From Onchocerca volvulus (Eukaryota > Nematoda > Chromadorea > Rhabditida > Onchocercidae): a stretch of 64,000 nucleotides of DNA. The DNA lies in assembly GCA_000499405.2 (NCBI GenBank), contig HG738138.1, forward strand, positions 19,321,753 to 19,385,752. The letters run 5' to 3'. The position numbers and the translations under genes are program-made. Shown here piece after piece: positions 39,152 to 53,613 of the stretch. Below the pieces are notes generated by a model. It ran no database searches. It was not told the DNA's origin and worked only from the letters and a program-made list of their open reading frames with translations. Numbering within the stretch: position 1 is the first letter of the stretch; every line of letters starts with the position of its first letter.

Positions 39152-42100
39152 GCCTCTTCCGGAGTGCCAATTGTATTAGGGACTTCTTCAATCAAATCGG
39201 GGATTTGGACGGTTTCTGATGAAGGATTTGCACGCAACATTAATGCTTCTATATGTGATATTTCAATGTGACATGAAGTTGCTAATGTTTTGAAATAATC
39301 CAAATCTAATAACAATTGCCGTCTTATTTTGTTTTCATCAGAATCGGCATTATTTTCATTTACTGCCAATGATTTGCGCTTGAAACGCTGCAAACTTGTC
39401 TCCGTTTGCTCAACAGATTTCAAAACCTAAAAACGTTTAAATAAACTGTATCAGCAAAATTTTAATAACCATTTAAAATTATTATTATAAAAGTTCGTCA
39501 TATATAAAAATGTTTTAAACAAGATGATGGTGAATTTGGAAAACAGAATTAGTAATATTTCCAGTCTTTAGTAATTAAAACTCCTACATGCGACTTAATT
39601 AAACAAAAACCTAACAAAAAGATAAAACTATTAAAAAAAAATACCTGATTTGCCTTCATCGAAAATATCTCTAATGATTTAGCAAATATTTGTTTGTACA
39701 CAGATGTAGCATTTTCTTCATTCCAACAGCAATGATTCATTTCATTCTATGATTTTATTATATCAATAAAAATAAATGATAAAGAATAAAAAGAGTCACA
39801 TCTGGCTTTCAAGAAATTATTAAAGTCAGATAAAAATCTTGAAATAACCCGAGATTTTGAAAATTTTGGAAAGTAATTTCAAAATAAACCCTGAATAATT
39901 CGAGTGTAGCTGCTGTTTCAGTGACGTACGGCGATATTTCGGTTGGTGTAGGCTTTTTCGTCCAACGATATTGGCGAGGAATCCCGCAAACACCATCTAA
40001 AATCTGAAAAATTATGCATAAGTTGTTGGTGAATTTCAATGCATGTAGCATATTTCAATCCATGCTGCAAGCAGCTCTTTTTAAACTATGTTAAAACCAA
40101 TAAATTCTGACAGATGTAAAAAAAAATATCAATTCAGTAATACATTTTTCATGTCATCAGTAATAAACTAAATGTTCGAAAACGTTTCTAAACCTAAAAC
40201 AACTGTGACGGAAAGATAATTAGGATAAGATCGCCTAAAAATTACTTCTAAAAACTTCTGGACTTCTTTCAATTTTTAAAATTTTGACTCTAATGGCAAT
40301 ATTCTCACATATTTCCCAAAGCTAGATATCAGAATAAATCTCATAGCCGACGTGATAAACGTTTATTCTTTTCGATATTTACAAAAATTGTATGTTACTG
40401 TCGTTGCGACCAAGAAAATCATGCAAGTTATATTCTTGGGTAAAATAACAGTAGTACTTTATAGGCTAATTAAAACGGTGCACATTAAATAAACAATGAA
40501 CACTGAAAGTAAATCAGCCATTCAAATTGAAATATTTGTTTTTTTTTTTTTTTTTTTTCAAGCAATAAATATCAAGACCACAATTTCTTGCATGAAATTT
40601 GAAAAATCGCATCATAAATTAGTAAAATAGAAATGCACCTTTGTCAATAACGTGACAGCATCATCAATGATGAATTTTTCGAATTCGTGAATCCGTTCAG
40701 CTATCTTAGTTGAAAAAATAGATAAACATTGTCCAAACATTGTTACATCCAACTGGAATCCGATCAATAACAAATCATCGAAAAATTATTTTTTCACGAA
40801 ATGCAATTAAGAATAAGCCGAAAACTTTTATACCTTATGTTCTCGAATTTTTGGCCAAATTGATGATAATGCGATTCCAAAAGTTCGATTATCAACAGTC
40901 ACAAAATCAGCACACAAAGCACAAAACATGCGCCAAATTTCGAAATCTTTAGAAGCTTTTTTATCAGTCCAGTAATAACTGAAAATGTGTTACACATGCT
41001 GCTAAGATCAAGTAAAAATAATCCTCGCTTATATCTTTCATGGGGTTTCAAAGTTATCTAAATAGTCATAAGATTAATAAGCGATCTCACCTCTTAATTC
41101 CTTCGATCCACTCCAAATATTTGGCGAGGACTTTAAGCGTAAAATCCCAAAATTTATCAATCAAAGTTGGAAGGTAAACTTCGTCAGACCAAATCCTTTC
41201 TAAAGTATCGAGAACAAGTTTCGAAAAATCATGAAAAATTTTTTCCTCCCATTCTTCCTTTTTCTCATTTGCGGTCAATTTAATAACGGAAGGATCTAGC
41301 TCATTCGTTAATTGAGACAGAAAATGCTGCGTCTCCAGCTTGAAATAGACAACCAAATTGAATCTATTACGTATCATCCGTAAAACAGTACATAAATTGG
41401 CGGTACCAGGCCAATTACTGATAAACTCGCAGGTTGCCTTGTAACATCGATGAAAAAGACGATTATTGCTTGGAACAACAACAGAACCGAAGTACTGAAA
41501 AAAATTTATATACTAAATAATGTATCAGCATATTTATACGTCCTTAGAAGAAATATATAATAAGCCTATTTTTTCGCCAAAATTATGGATCTAGATAAGC
41601 ATAACTAACTAAAAGAAAAAAGCCATTAAAACAACCTGGTCGAGGGATGAAACAATAAAAGTGAGAAGACATTTGTCTAGAAATGGTGAAATATTTGCGG
41701 ACGACAAGCCATTATTCTCCATTTTTTGCAACCAGTCTTCCCGAAGCTATAATTTGACAATGTCAGTTTCCAAAGTTATGACAAAAATCTCAGACGAATT
41801 CATGATAAAGCCCAATTCCACCTTATAAAAACTATGATGGCGAAACACTTGTCCACTGTAATTTTTTTTTTATTTTCTGTTTTTTTTCCGTAATTTTTTT
41901 TTTACTTATTTAAAATCATTCTACTTCAAATGAAAGATTGCAAATAGACTTAAATTTACCTCAAACTGAAGTCCTAATCAATGTCTTGCTTGATAAAATT
42001 CCTCCTCAATTTAATGTAAGAAATGGATAGTATTTACCTTCCGAACAGTTCCATATATTTCATCCAGAAAATCTCCCAAGCTGTTTTTTGGTTCCCCAAT

Positions 42101-43905
42101 GTGTTCACCAATAATCTCTGTCATTACACAAGAAATAGCTGAGTCGGTACTGTTATTCAGGATAATTATACCAAGGATTTGTTCAATGAAGCGACAATCA
42201 CCTTTGAGATCTTGTATTAGCCAATATTCTGTTAGTTTACGAACATGAGTCAAACATACAGCATAAGCAGTGGCTACCTAAATTTTAGTTTCCATAAAAT
42301 AAAAAATCAGAGTAACTTGAGAAAAACAAATCTGTTATAATAAACCAAACTGACCTTATCATCGATATTGTTCACCTGACCAAACCATAAAACTACATCA
42401 ACGACTGCGTCAGCAAAACTCTGTAACCTATAAACAACATTCACTTTATTCTGAAATTGCATAATACCATAACAAAAACTATATGTTCACTTCAATAAAA
42501 CAGTTATGTCAAAAATGGATTTTGCATTAGAATTAACATATATTTAAATAACTTGTCTCTTAAAAATTGATAAAAAACATCCAAATCTGTGAAGTAAAAA
42601 ATTATGAGTAATAAATTATATCTCGTTTATTTCCATTATAGGAGATAGTAATGAAGCCCATAACCATAACAATTGAGCGCATCCATTCATCTCTTAATAT
42701 TTTAGCATTCATTTTTATCTTAGATATCTTAACAAAGCGATTCGTCAACTAGATATAATTCACCAAAACTGTTCTATCTCTTCTGGAGAGCAAGCAATTT
42801 TATCAGCCAGTCTTTCGATTGATTTTATCAGGAAAATCTGCCCACGAATTTCATATTGTGCTTTTCGGCATGCAATAAGGTCAGTTGTTTTCTGTTCAAC
42901 GAATTCAGCAGATTGCTTTATATTCTGTGTACTGCTAAAGAAGTCGTGCCATATCGTCTGTAAATGGAAATCATTTTCCGACAAATATATTTTCAGATTA
43001 TCAAGTTAGAAACATAAATGATACAGAGAACCATGCTTCTTATCAAATCTCTTTTTTCCAAAAGAAAAAAAAAAAAACGAACGATAGTAAAATAATAATG
43101 AAACCTGCTTGCTTGTTATTCAATCAACTCTCTTAAATATAGGTAAAAATCACCTCAATATCCTTGGTCAGTTTATCGACTGCTTCTTTTAATCCTACAA
43201 GATTCGATGATAAATTCACAAAATCGGCATAATCATCATTAATAAGTTCAATCATTGAATTCTGCACAATTTTTAGATAAACTCGTAAATCACTATGAAT
43301 TTGCTGTAGACTAGCTCGTCGTCGAGCCAAATTCAAGAACCGTTCCACATTGAAATCCGTTCGATTGAACTGGTCCTAAAATTAAAACACCTTGTTCCAT
43401 AAAGCTACCCATTATTTGTAGCTTCAAAAATCACCTCAATTTCCCTATTATTAAAATCAACAAAATTTCCATCAACCTATATAGCATTCCATAATACAAA
43501 TGTAGCAGATAGAAAATAAAAATTCAACCTCACTGAAAGATGCAACTAATGAAAAAAAAATTTTAAATTTATGTGAAATGCTTACATAGACTCAGCACAA
43601 TCCTGAACTTACGCAAATTGTTGCTTTATTGATAAAGTATTAAACATTCGTCCACCTATTCAAAAATGTTCCAATTATATAAAACTTTGGGCAGTTCGCA
43701 CGAAGTTATAAATGATCAAGACTTTACTTGCACCACTCAGATATTTCTTTTTGCAGTAAATTACAATCTTGAAACATAAAAATAAGAGCAATACCTTATT
43801 AAAACAAAGATGAGATTCAGTCAGCAAACTTGGCTGCGATGCGAAAATAGCGTGATTTATTTTGCTACTTTCGCTACTCGATTTTACCGTCGCCAGTGTT
43901 TCCAT
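39148..43905 (-). CDS. COG2: Conserved oligomeric Golgi complex subunit 2 (COG2)
   Basis: COG2 belongs to lobe A of the COG tethering complex that recycles Golgi enzymes by retrograde vesicle traffic. Exon 1 (43905-43795) ends LCFNK. Exon 2 (about 43376-43155) continues with a Phe-Asn-Val start and contains YADFVNLSSNLVGL, nearly identical to the family N-terminal helix (human DYADFVNLSTNLVG). Further exons lie near 42.97-42.77, 42.43-42.34, 42.28-42.04, 41.75-41.64, 41.50-41.09, 40.98-40.84, 40.74-40.64, 40.00-39.89, 39.75-39.64 and 39.43-39.15 kb. The region with IPRQYRWTKK matches the human VPRLYRRTNK segment. The last exon has KIRRQLLLDLDYF, equivalent to human KIRLQLALDVEYL, and the stop falls at the family C-terminus. 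Internal exon edges are approximate. It lies upstream of UFL1 on the same strand. Confidence 0.93.
43435..43476 (-). other. Possible 42-base cassette exon in COG2 intron 1
   Basis: Between COG2 exons 1 and 2, both phase 0 at this junction, a 42-base stretch is bounded by TATATAG and GTGATT. It is a multiple of three and free of stops, coding 14 residues with an acidic end. Vertebrate COG2 joins directly across this point, so the exon, if used, would be an optional insertion. Confidence 0.3.
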
Positions 43906-45246
43906 TTCTGAAAAATACAGGATGAAACGTCATAAGGAAGAGACTAATATACGCGACACCGAGGTATTCATTTAATTCCCCGAACTGAATATGATTTTCC
44001 TCAGCTATTTCCCTTCGGTAACAAAAGCCATCCAATTTCATCATAATCTACTTTCGCTATATTTTTTATAATTATTTCTCTTTTTCTTTCCTTTCTTAAC
44101 TCAAAGTTGCGATAATTCTGCACATAACAAGTGACATTAATCCATAAAATGTCTCTTCATCTTGATATTTAAAGAGAGAAAAATATAAATCTTATTGCAA
44201 CAATTTCACTAATAAATCAAAAAATCTGTGGATATTTTTATACAAAAACTGAATAAATACTTGAAGTAACTCGAAAAACCAACTTTTAATTACAGTATTT
44301 ATAAAAATAATTCTAAAACATTTCAAAACTATGATAGCTCAATACCAATCTGCAAAAGAACCTATTAATTATAGCAAATAATGCAGTATTCAGTATTTAT
44401 TATTTTATTATTTGACACTTATCTTTTTCCCAAACGTAACTTAATTTTATAAAGCTTTTCCAAAGAAATAAACCAAAGTAAGCATTGAAGATAACTTTCT
44501 AATAATAACGTATTTTTAACGATAAATTCAAAACATTAACGGATACAATAGATAGATGGGTAATAAACGGACAGTAGAAATACAGCATTGGAAATGAATT
44601 TTTGTAATATTAAAAGTGCTGATAAGTAGAAAACATAGCATTGCAAAAATACTTTTTAGAAATTCATCGAAGGATACCGAGATGGCAATACCACACAATT
44701 TTTCTATTCGACAAAGGCCGACATTGTAATCTGAATTGTCCTGACGGGAATGATTGAAGATGTCCAATAATGCATAAATTACCTAAGAGGATTTATGAAC
44801 AGATTAGGACTGCACATGGACATGCACGAGTGTTTTACGATGCATGCCGCATGTCATCGTCTCATGCAAATCAATACTCTTATCGCTGCATTTTGACAAT
44901 GATTTAAATTCCCACATTTCGTAAACTTTGGCTCACTGCCGAAATAATTGTCTTAGGCTTCGGTTGGAATGTACTGGTAGATGTTGGGATTTACATTATG
45001 TTGTTTTCACGCTTTGTCCAGGCCACTTTTTATTAGTGAAGACATTGGCTCAACTAAAATTTTCCGGACGTTGTCTACTCTTTCCTAATCTAATATCATT
45101 TCTGCTTATCACTGTTGCAAACGAGTAGTTCTGCAGAATGATACTTTGAAGTTCGAGCGATTTTACTAATATCAGTGTCACTTTTTTTCATTCTCATAGT
45201 AAGTTCTCATGTTGACATCGCAAATTAGATTTGGATGAACTAGAAG

Positions 45247-45459
45247 ATGTCATTGCTTGGCGGCGACTCGATGTATGGTCTTTTGCTACGACAGTTTAGG
45301 AAGGGTGACTTGTATCGGGTGTGGGTAGCACGTTGTTCATCCTCTCAAGTTATTGCCTCGAGTGAGCCCTTAAGAGATCGACAGAAAGATAAAGAGAACG
45401 TGGAATCCCTACAACAATCACAGTCTCCTTCCAGGTTATTGCTTTTTCATTTCATTTAA
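45247..45459 (+). other. Possible coding exon or short ORF, unknown
   Basis: An ATG-started frame of 70 codons, GC-richer than its surroundings, encodes a mixed basic/acidic peptide ending in a Gln/Ser-rich SLQQSQSPS stretch. A GT dinucleotide after TCCAG at 45436 could be a donor. However, the resulting phase 2 does not join the helicase first exon in frame at any good acceptor I can see. It may be the first exon of an unrecognised transcript or chance. Confidence 0.25.
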
Positions 45460-45607
45460 ATTTCGTTCAGTCAAATTCATTCAGCTAAGATTCTGCCTTT
45501 CTGACATCGAAGAAATAAATCCTGAATTCAGTATTCGAGTAATTGTATTATATGGAGTTAGTAAAGTGAGGAAAAATGAGAAGTGTTGGTAAAAACACTT
45601 TGAAACT

Positions 45608-45830
45608 AAAAGTTATGATGGTTGATTCGGTTGTGAATTGTTTATGAAATCGTGACCTAAAGTTCGATTCCCAGTGATATGAATCGGTGTGTGGTGTTGG
45701 TCGGTTTGGGCTGCAGCTTGCTGCATCCGATTCCCTCCTTCACTGGCGGAGCATCGAACGTCCTTGATATATTGGGGCGAGCATTCGGTCCGCCATACCG
45801 TAAATGATTTCAACATACGTTGACACCTGG
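45608..45830. repeat. GC-richer block with tRNA-like B-box; possible SINE relic
   Basis: The sequence AAGTTCGATTCCCAG near 45660 resembles a pol III B-box, preceded by a T/G-rich segment of tRNA-like length. A GC-rich tail follows, with GCTGCAGCTTGCTGC and CTTCACTGGCGGAG. It does not fold as an intact tRNA: the T-stem does not pair. A decayed tRNA-derived SINE is possible. It lies upstream of the helicase. Confidence 0.25.
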
Positions 45831-46178
45831 CGAGAGGCAGTCCGGAAAAGTTGTAGTCACTGCATATTCCTTATCGTGGCATAGCTCCAAGTGGGCAAGG
45901 ACTGTCGGGAAAAACCATGCAGTGAACAAACGTTTTAAAATTATCACTAAGGGCAGTTGTTTTGTTCCCAGATATTATTATCTTTTAGATAAGGAAGCTT
46001 AAATATAAACGGACAGATTCTCATGTTACTCTCCAAGTATTATTATTAAGTAATAATCCTTAAGTACTAGCTGTTATTCTCAGATGAAGTGTATTTATGT
46101 GGAGAGTGTCGAGCCTCAGAAATTTGCCCATTGGGTGTTATTAATGCAAGTTACTAGAGTAATTGGAATGACCATGAA

Positions 46179-49742
<3,564 letters not shown>

Positions 49743-50738
49743 CCAGTGGTATGTCTGACAAAATCAGTTGTGTACAACACTGCAAACGAGACTAACAACC
49801 AAATGGCATTTATTTTTATTTTTGTTCATGTTGACTGCCATGGTTATGCGACAGCAGTTAAAAATATTTTGTTATCCGTGGTTAGACCCTTGTAATATCT
49901 GAACAATAAGTTTGTTATGTTCATTCCATGAAACATAACTTATAGTTTCAAAAAGAAAATATCAAAATACAGAGAATGCGACAAGCTGTTGTTTTTATGC
50001 TCATGTACGACTTTTAATTTCTGACGTCCTGATGAGGCATATTGTTAACATCGAGATTTGGCTGGCTACTTGATTTTGCAGTAAAGTTTGAATCTAGCGT
50101 AGTATATTTTAATAATACGCCATTTTACAATGACATACAAATATAATTAAATCATCACAGGAATTACAACCGTGCTCTGCCTTAGATAAGAAAAATTGAA
50201 CGGGTAGAAAATACCATGGTGAAGGATTCACAAGTATAATCAGAATTATTCAAGCTTGTTACACGAATCAAAACTAATAATCTATCTAAATACCACAAAT
50301 AAAACCATTCCGCGCATACGGTAATTCTTCGTTTTCACTAAAAACTCAATTTTTAGTGGTCTGTCCCTTGCTTTCATCCTTATCCAGCGTAGTTCCCTTT
50401 CGATATACAATGCAGTTGGAATTCCCATGTTTTAGAAAATGTTTTCCCATATGTAAATAACCTAAAAAAAAAATACAAACCTAGAAAATATAGTCTGAAT
50501 GTCTAGGAAAATGGAAAGCAATTCTTTTTTATTGAAACAAATTTATAATAGCAAGAAATAGAAAGACTTTTCCTATAGAAAACTTCCTACGGCCTTGGGA
50601 CTGAGTTTTTTTTTCCAAAGAACTCAAAAAAATCCATTTTTCAATTATAACTGAAAAAATTATCTGTTTAAGATATCTATGACGAGTTTTCAACTGAAAT
50701 AGTCCGGAAGCACATAAGTTCAACCCACTCATTCCTCT
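49743..50738. other. Convergent 3' spacer
   Basis: About one kilobase between the stop codons of the helicase (plus) and PCMT (minus), which converge here. It should contain both 3' UTRs and polyadenylation sites. No gene is seen; the ORFs are short and AT-driven. Confidence 0.6.
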
Positions 50739-52686
50739 TCAGTTGTGAAGCTGATGCTGTTCATCTGTTAAGGGGACATAGATTACACCCATTAAGCTTT
50801 TTTGCGTCACATTTCCATCTACATCTTTGTCGACCTGTACAAATCGTTGAGGGCCACCTTCGGGACCGAGCGGAATTAACATCCTTCCACCTTTAGCAAG
50901 CTGCTCTATTAACTACAATGCTATTTTCATTTCAAAAAAGTTGTGTCCAATATAATTGTGGTCACAGAGATTATAAATTCGAGCAAATAAATGAAACTAA
51001 TTTCGATATTATTTATTTACTCGCAAACTTCTTATTTAAAGTAAGACAACCTCGCTCTTTAATATTTTAGAGTAAAATATAGATCGAGATACTAAACGTT
51101 TTTAAAATCTAAGATTTGTTCAACGGTCTTGAGCTATGCGTATATTAATCTTGAAATATTTTCAGAAGTGACTAAGGAGCATGCGGTTTAAAAGAAGTAA
51201 ATATTTAAAATTCAGTTCAAAACAAACGAATTAAGATTGAATCATTCTGCCCTGTTGTTTTAATATTTAAATTAAGTAAAAATAACCTCAGTAGGGATTT
51301 CAGGTGCAGCAGCTCCGACATGAATAGCATTATAGGGTGCCTCTTTTTCATAACCTTTCCTACCATCTCCTTTCATAAGAATTATGCGGCGATCAGTCAA
51401 TAAATCTTCATGATGTTTCCTAATATTGCGCCTTGAATCATCCACCAGAGCTTGGATATGGTCTATACCAACTACTTTTCCTGTTTTACCAACCTAAAAA
51501 CACTACTAAACAGATCTATTATTGGACAGTACAAAAATGTCTATAATCTTTAAAAATTATTAGTATTCTCAACATAATTTTTTTTGGAAATTTTGTAACA
51601 CGATATGATGTACATGTGTACAAGATACATGTGAACAAGAACTGCAAGCTAACCATTATTGCCATACATGCTGTTAAATAACCGGAACCTGATCCTACAT
51701 CCAGTGCTCGATTCCCTTCTCTGAGGTGATCCTTCAGAAGCTCCAAAGAAGATGCATGCTAGAAGTTGCTTCCTTCTTAATTTTAACTGTTGAAACTTTC
51801 GTCAGACTCAACCGCTGGTTTTTAGAAATACTTTTAACTGAACATAAAAAAAAAAAGTGCGAATATCAATTGTTCTTTAAAAAACAGTTTTTCATATATT
51901 ATTGAATACGAACACTACAACAACTAGTCGTTAGGTTTTTTTTTTTCGAATTAACGAGAAACAAAATCATAATTACCATATGTGGAGCGCTGATCGTAGC
52001 ACCATGACCGATCGAAACCGGATGATCGCCATACGGCGTTACGGGTGCGAAATCACCCCGATCCACTTCCAACATGGCATCTCTTACACGTTCGTCCTTG
52101 AATAAATTATTGTCTGGAAATTGCTATATTATTATTATATCAAAGAAATGAACTATAGTAACTGTGATATGTATGACAGTATTAGTCATAACAAATGTAA
52201 CTATCAGATCGACTTGTTGTCAGTTGTCAGTTAATTACGCTGTCAATCCCCCGGCAAGCAAGTATTTTTCTTTTTCGGTGCACAGTGATGAAATACGATA
52301 GCATTTCTCAGCGTTGAAAGTGAAAAGCAATAATTACTTTGCAAATTATTGACTAAATCAACATTCGAATCAGCACCGGACATCCAAGCCATAGCGTTTC
52401 TTATGTTACGAGTTAGCAGTCGTGTTGCACCCTCGAAGATCTTCATTTTTCTGGATTTTATTGCTTCCTCTCTTTCTGAATGTTGTAAATTTGCACCCTC
52501 TTGTTCAATATTTGTTGCAGAAATAGATTTGATGGACTCTTCTCGATCAATGCTCTCTTCCTCGCTGCAGTAACCCTTATCCTTTGAGCTATCACAATGA
52601 ACCGTTGAAGCAAACACAGCCAGTAGCATACAGTTTGTAGTAATTAGCAGAAGTAAGTAGCAGAACTGAGGACACATTGATGGCAT
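50739..52686 (-). pseudogene. PCMT1: Protein-L-isoaspartate O-methyltransferase (PCMT), N-terminal extension and apparent frameshift
   Basis: The enzyme uses S-adenosylmethionine to methylate isoaspartyl residues for repair. Exons: 52686-52340 (phase 1), 52114-51977, about 51756-51650, about 51494-51288, and about 50912-50739. Conserved features are clear: MAWMSG at the usual cytosolic start (about 52390), SIGHGATISAPHMHA, the SAM motif [23 protein letters not shown] and GVIYVPLTD near the C-terminus. Two oddities. First, the frame is open upstream of MAWMSG to an ATG at 52686, adding about 100 residues that begin with a hydrophobic signal-like stretch. Second, exon 2 carries one extra base near 52080: residues before it (LFKDERVR) and after it (AMLEVDR) are in different frames, and the literal reading stops 10 codons later. 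An assembly error is as likely as a true lesion, so 'pseudogene' is provisional. Confidence 0.7.
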
Positions 52687-52705
52687 ACACCAACACACAG
52701 CACAC

Positions 52706-53571
52706 CTAATGATAACAATGATAGAGTAGAGTGCAACCTAGAGATAACAACAACCCACCAACATCAACCAACTTCAGATTTCAAATTAGAAACTATCCTC
52801 ATATCTACCTTCCTTTTCATGCTTCATTTCTCTTCTTCTCGAATACACATAAGCGAACACCCTTCTTCCTTCTTTCATTCTCTCCTCAGCGATCTGAACT
52901 CACTCTTTTCTCACATTCTGCGTCCTCTCGTCTACGGCCTCATTACAATATATCTGTGGTAAGGTAGCATTGAGGAATTTCATAAACTGGCAGGATGGAC
53001 GGTAGCTAGCATCGAGGAATATAGTGAATTGGATAAGTGATCGGTGCTTTGAAAGGAGGAAATACAGCAACGGAATCGTGGTTTACAGGAGTAAATGAGT
53101 GGGAAGGATGTATTGATGGAAAAGATTGATAAAGACTTTCTGCCAAGTCTTTCTCCGACCATTCCTTCATTAAGTGAGCATTTCTACGAGGAGAAAAGTG
53201 AAGAAAAAAAGGAAAGAAGAAAATTTCTGGAAAGAAGAGAATCTGAGAAAACAACTGTAACAGATGTCAGCTGATCGTAATATATTGTCATATCTGTGCA
53301 TAACTGCTGAATGTAATTGACTGTTCATTCTCGAATGCCATCGATATGTAATAATCAACAGAAAAATGCGTCGATCCATTGCTAGGGATGGTGATTTATC
53401 GAGTGTCGCAATATCCCCCGTCTGTTCGATCAGTGATTTGAACATCAAAATAATTGCTCATTTCTTTATCTCTTTCACTCTTTATTTCCAATAACACTTG
53501 CTTTTTTCGAAAAGCAAAGAGAACGGCAAAGAAAGTTTCGAAAAAACAACAAGCAATATGCGTGACAAGTT

Positions 53572-53613
<42 letters not shown>

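Larger units (their letters stand above)
43906..46178. other. Divergent spacer between COG2 and the helicase, ambiguous coding potential
   Basis: The two flanking genes diverge, so both promoters should lie here. Parts are less AT-rich than the window. A minus-strand frame at about 44782-44660 after a CTCTTAG acceptor reads VIYALLDIFNHSRQ and onward, and a plus-strand frame at 44930-45040 is hydrophobic. Neither can be chained to other exons. A plus-strand acceptor CTCAG precedes an ATG at 46082, which opens a short frame overlapping the helicase start out of frame. It could be a 5' UTR exon with an upstream ORF. Confidence 0.4.

Noticed and set aside
45405..45440. Peptide VESLQQSQ shared between the 45.3-kb ORF and the BRI3-like protein (near 1310)
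   Set aside because: Eight residues of Gln/Ser-rich sequence with different codon choices. Best explained by chance or low complexity rather than common origin.
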